This document shows positions 61,587 to 64,000 of a DNA stretch of 64,000 bases, piece by piece. The notes beneath the pieces were generated by a model. It was not told the origin of the DNA. It worked only from the letters and a program-made list of their open reading frames with translations, and ran no database searches. Location: the NCBI GenBank assembly GCA_001771545.1, contig MEUC01000019.1, positions 1 through 64,000 of the forward strand, in the 5' to 3' direction. The number at the start of each line of letters is the position of its first letter. The stretch's first letter is position 1. Source of the DNA: a candidate division WOR-1 bacterium RIFOXYB2_FULL_42_35. GTDB taxonomy: Bacteria > Margulisbacteria > WOR-1 > O2-12-FULL-45-9. Both the position numbers and the translations under genes were made by a program.

Positions 61587-62992
61587 ACATATCCAAAGAT
61601 AAAATTAAAAAGATCCTGATTTTGCGGCCAGACGCAATTGGCGATCTTGTTTTGATTACCCCAGCAATTCATGCCCTGCGCCAGCATTTTCCCCAAGCCC
61701 ATATTGCCATCTTGGTGCAAAAGTACACCTCAGATCTGGTTAAAGTCCATCCCGATATCGACGAAGTCATTCTTGATGATATTCGTGATAAAAAAATCAA
61801 CAATCTAAAGGACTATTTAAATTACGTCAGGCGAATCAAGGCTAAAAAGTTTGATCTGGCTATTGATTTTTACAGTTTTGACTATCGCTACCCTTTAATG
61901 ATGTTACTGGCCGGGATCCCCTATCGCATCGGGGACAAATCGAGAATTATGCTCAGGCCTTTCTACAATCTAGGAACTACTTTACAATATAAAGATTACA
62001 CCAAACACATGGTCGACTTTCATCTTGAGCTGCTTAAAAAAATTGGTGTTAACAGCAATGACCCACGCTTAAACATTTTTGTCCCTCCTGAAGTAATTAA
62101 TCAATTTAAAATCCGCTTATCAGAACTAGGCATTACTGACTCTGATTGGCTGGTAGGCATTCATCCTGGTTGTGGGGCTAGCCGTAAATGGGATTCAAAG
62201 GGCTATGCAGAGTTATGTGATACTTTGCAAGAAAAATATGGGGCCAAGGTGATAATCACTGGGGGCCCAAGAGAGAGAGAGAAAGCTGCAGAAATATACA
62301 CTCTCTGTAAAAAGAAACCCATTAATCTGGTCGAGAAGACTTCGCTGGCAGAATTAACCGCCTTAATTAAAAGACTTAATATCTATATCGGCGTTGACAC
62401 CGGCCCAATCCATTTAGCTGCTGCTATTGGCACCCCGGTTGTCATGCTGGTCTTAGCCAAAAATGTTAAGGCCGTGCGCTGGGGACCGTGGAAAACTAAT
62501 CACCAGATTATCTACCCTCACCCTGAAGCTGCCTGCCCAATTTATTGCGATCCAGGCAAATGTCAGTCAAGTTATTGTACTGATAAACTAACGGTAGATA
62601 AAATCATCACAGCGGTTGAACAGCTAAGAAACAATCAAAGTCAGACCATTGAAGACTGGCACAAGCTGGTTTTCAATGTTTTAGTTGTCTACGATCAAGC
62701 CAACCAAGCTCAGGCTCAAGCCCTATTGCAAAAATTAGAGCAAAAAGGTTACCACTGCGTTCTACAGCCGGCAGAACAAGTTAAGGGAATTAGATACTTG
62801 TTAAAGTTAATAGAAATCGAAAACATCTTAATCTTCCATCATCTTGGCCAAAAAGCCCTCTTAACCACTCGGCTTGCGAACCTGCTATCCGGCATCTATA
62901 CTACTAATGCAACTGTGATGGTGAGAGGCTTTAAGCCTGACCAAGATATTTTGGCCCAATACGAAAAGGCCTTTCAAGAATCATTATTCTAA
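61583..62992 (+). CDS. Heptosyltransferase-type enzyme (GT9) with a C-terminal extension
   Basis: 469 residues. The GT9 core is residues 1-350: ILILRPDAIGDLVLITPAIHALRQHFP, VGIHPGCGASRKW and YIGVDTGPIHLAAAIGTPVVML, with the Cys-rich CPIYCDPGKCQSSYC segment usual in the family. It adds heptose or a similar sugar to an inner-core-like oligosaccharide. Residues about 350-469 are an extra domain with Rossmann-like features (FNVLVVYDQANQAQAQALLQKLEQKGY) and no recognised family. It overlaps the upstream gene by 4 bases. Confidence 0.83.
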   Translation: MNISKDKIKKILILRPDAIGDLVLITPAIHALRQHFPQAHIAILVQKYTSDLVKVHPDIDEVILDDIRDKKINNLKDYLNYVRRIKAKKFDLAIDFYSFDYRYPLMMLLAGIPYRIGDKSRIMLRPFYNLGTTLQYKDYTKHMVDFHLELLKKIGVNSNDPRLNIFVPPEVINQFKIRLSELGITDSDWLVGIHPGCGASRKWDSKGYAELCDTLQEKYGAKVIITGGPREREKAAEIYTLCKKKPINLVEKTSLAELTALIKRLNIYIGVDTGPIHLAAAIGTPVVMLVLAKNVKAVRWGPWKTNHQIIYPHPEAACPIYCDPGKCQSSYCTDKLTVDKIITAVEQLRNNQSQTIEDWHKLVFNVLVVYDQANQAQAQALLQKLEQKGYHCVLQPAEQVKGIRYLLKLIEIENILIFHHLGQKALLTTRLANLLSGIYTTNATVMVRGFKPDQDILAQYEKAFQESLF

Positions 62993-62995
62993 TAA

Positions 62996-63022
62996 CCCCC
63001 TCGCCCTCTGGGAGAGGGGGAG
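62996..63022. repeat. CCCCCTCGCCCTCTGGGAGAGGGGG palindromic repeat
   Basis: Hairpin arms CCCCCTC...GAGGGGG around a ccctctggga centre, in the 61-base gap between two glycosyltransferase genes. It resembles the widespread dispersed CCCTCTCCC-type palindromes of many bacteria. It may stop or stabilise the upstream transcript. Confidence 0.6.
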
Positions 63023-63053
63023 GAAAGTTAAACGTTGATGGGGGGAAGGGCAT

Positions 63054-63923
63054 ATGATAGAAGCAAGTATTATAATCGGCACTTATAATCAAAAAGACAT
63101 CTTAAAACGCACGCTGGAAGCTTGCTTTAAGCAAACCTATGCTGCTGATAAGTACGAAATCATCCTAGTTGACAGCATGTCCACAGACGGCACCGACCGA
63201 ATGGTCGAAGATTTAAAACCTACCTGTCGATTAGACTATATTAGACAAGAAAACCAGGGCAAAGTTAATGCCCGCAACCGAGCTATTCGTGAAGCACGGG
63301 GAGAATTCATTCTTTTGACTGATGGCGATATAATTCCGGAAATGGATTGGGTGGAACAACACGTTACTACCCAAAGAAAATTTAAAGACACTGCCTTAGC
63401 CGGCCAAACTATTAGGCTTAGGAGCGAACACGTTACTGACACTGAATTACCTACTAGGTTTAAACCATTGCAAAAGATTAGTTGGTCATATTTTTTAACT
63501 GGTAGTCTCTCAATTAGAAAAGAACTTATTATCAAAGCAGGTCTGTTTGATGAAAACTTCAAAGAATATGGTTGGGAAGATATTGAATTAGGTTATCGTC
63601 TCCACAAAATGGGCGTAACACTTCGTTTTCTGCCAACTGCTCTTAACCATCATATCCATCCTGTGTCCAAAGAAAACTTTGTTAACATTATGTTTAAAAT
63701 GGGTAAATCAGCCAGAATCTTTTATAAAAAACATCCTAACTTACAAATTAAACTCTTTTTGGGTTTAAACCCCATTGCCCTGGGGGTTCACTGGGTAATT
63801 CATCATAACCATTGGTTGCTCAAATATATTGAAAAGCAGGCCCCCAAATCAAAGTTTTGGCAACATATCTTAGAACAGTATTTTTATTTGAGCGGCGCAA
63901 CGGAAACATTAAACTCCGCGTAG
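63054..63923 (+). CDS. GT2 glycosyltransferase
   Basis: 289 residues. GT2 fold with SIIIGTYNQKDIL, ILVDSMSTDGT, a DGDI metal motif in LLTDGDIIPEMDW, and GLFDENFKEYGWEDIELGYRLHKMG as the catalytic Asp/ED region. A C-terminal amphipathic region (FLGLNPIALGVHWVIHHNHWL) may contact the membrane. Probably adds a sugar in the same outer glycan. GGGGAAGGG upstream serves as the ribosome site. The stop codon lies at the edge of two hairpins. Confidence 0.8.
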   Translation: MIEASIIIGTYNQKDILKRTLEACFKQTYAADKYEIILVDSMSTDGTDRMVEDLKPTCRLDYIRQENQGKVNARNRAIREARGEFILLTDGDIIPEMDWVEQHVTTQRKFKDTALAGQTIRLRSEHVTDTELPTRFKPLQKISWSYFLTGSLSIRKELIIKAGLFDENFKEYGWEDIELGYRLHKMGVTLRFLPTALNHHIHPVSKENFVNIMFKMGKSARIFYKKHPNLQIKLFLGLNPIALGVHWVIHHNHWLLKYIEKQAPKSKFWQHILEQYFYLSGATETLNSA

Positions 63924-63970
63924 GCACCCCTCTTAGGGGTGCCAAAAAGCAGAGCCTAAGAGGCTCTGCT
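63923..63970. repeat. Pair of oppositely oriented REP-like hairpins
   Basis: Hairpin 1 is GGCACCCC-tctta-GGGGTGCC (63923-63943); hairpin 2 is AGCAGAGCCT-aag-AGGCTCTGCT (63948-63970... ends at 63970). Read on the opposite strand, hairpin 2 has the same CTTA core as hairpin 1, so they are mirror copies, as in BIMEs. On the minus strand hairpin 2 is followed by a short T-run, but no clear plus-strand terminator signal follows. Confidence 0.65.
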
Positions 63971-64000
63971 ACGCGAGGAAAAAAGGGTTTACAATGACTG

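Noticed and set aside
62996-63022. Intrinsic terminator between the GT9 and GT2 genes
   Set aside because: The hairpin is not followed by a T-run on the plus strand; it fits a dispersed palindrome better.
63994-64000. ATG after the last hairpin as the start of another gene
   Set aside because: Only two codons are in the window. GAGG and AAAAGGG upstream are suggestive, but a gene cannot be supported.
1-64000. CRISPR arrays, tRNA or rRNA genes, prophage or complete insertion sequences
   Set aside because: No regularly spaced identical repeats, no tRNA-like cloverleaf, no rRNA stretches and no transposase or integrase frames were recognised while reading.

Overview
This window looks like a piece of chromosome from an uncultured, Gram-negative-type (diderm) bacterium with a moderately AT-rich genome. 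Evidence for an outer membrane: two SLH-domain proteins with beta-barrel-like sequence that end in Phe, two LpxB-related glycosyltransferases, an LpxL-type acyltransferase, an MsbA-like exporter and a GT9 heptosyltransferase-type enzyme. The SLH porin-like proteins, the fused nucleotidyltransferase/phosphomannomutase-like protein and the LpxB-related 'NGHGEDL' family recall Cyanobacteria and their uncultured relatives. My best guess is a Margulisbacteria/WOR-1 (Saganbacteria)-type lineage, but this is inference and not proven. No tRNA, rRNA, CRISPR array, phage or complete transposon was seen.

Layout: (1) 139-13547, plus strand: a storage-polysaccharide block (ManC/PMM-like fusion, glgA, winged-helix protein, malQ, glgB, GH57/DUF3536 protein), then a polysaccharide deacetylase, a HAD hydrolase, a broken nitrilase-like gene and an orphan. 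(2) 13577-17076, minus: a spore-photoproduct-lyase-like radical SAM protein coupled to a nucleoside-phosphorylase-like protein, and a MATE exporter. (3) 17175-17855, plus: an orphan with a possible FGE/lectin-like fold. (4) 17852-26129, minus: NADP-linked metabolism (icd, folD, an NfnAB-like flavoprotein pair split by a toxin-antitoxin pair and a MITE-like element) and purSQL. (5) 26182-39894, minus: five consecutive large membrane proteins (DUF2723/GT-C/YfhO type), then a type IV pilus set (pilin, small membrane protein, pilC, pilB, response regulator). (6) 39941-41047, plus: hflX, from a symmetrical divergent promoter. (7) 41010-52596, minus: aroF, aroH, birA, two SLH outer-membrane proteins, a glycolipid operon (MGDG-synthase-like, epimerase, GT4), YgiQ-type and NrdG-like radical SAM proteins, and a TMEM175-type channel. 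(8) 52638-63923, plus: a lipid/oligosaccharide cluster (LpxB-like, MsbA-like, LpxL-like, ArnT-like, DPM1-like, LpxB-related, GT-B, GT2, GT9, GT2).

Functionally the window is dominated by sugar chemistry: glycogen-type storage, polyprenyl-phosphate sugar supply (DPM1-like) with many GT-C acceptor enzymes, and glycolipid assembly and export for the outer membrane. Genes inside operons are tightly packed (many ATGA overlaps) and usually have Shine-Dalgarno sites. Many first genes instead have a TGnTATAAT-like -10 element only 5-13 bases before the start codon, suggesting leaderless mRNAs.

The most unusual theme is a population of small dispersed repeats. Several families of short AT-rich mini-repeats and GC-rich palindromes lie between genes, but also in frame inside conserved enzymes and in the signal-peptide regions of both outer-membrane proteins. 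One MITE/BIME-like element sits between the two Nfn subunit genes.
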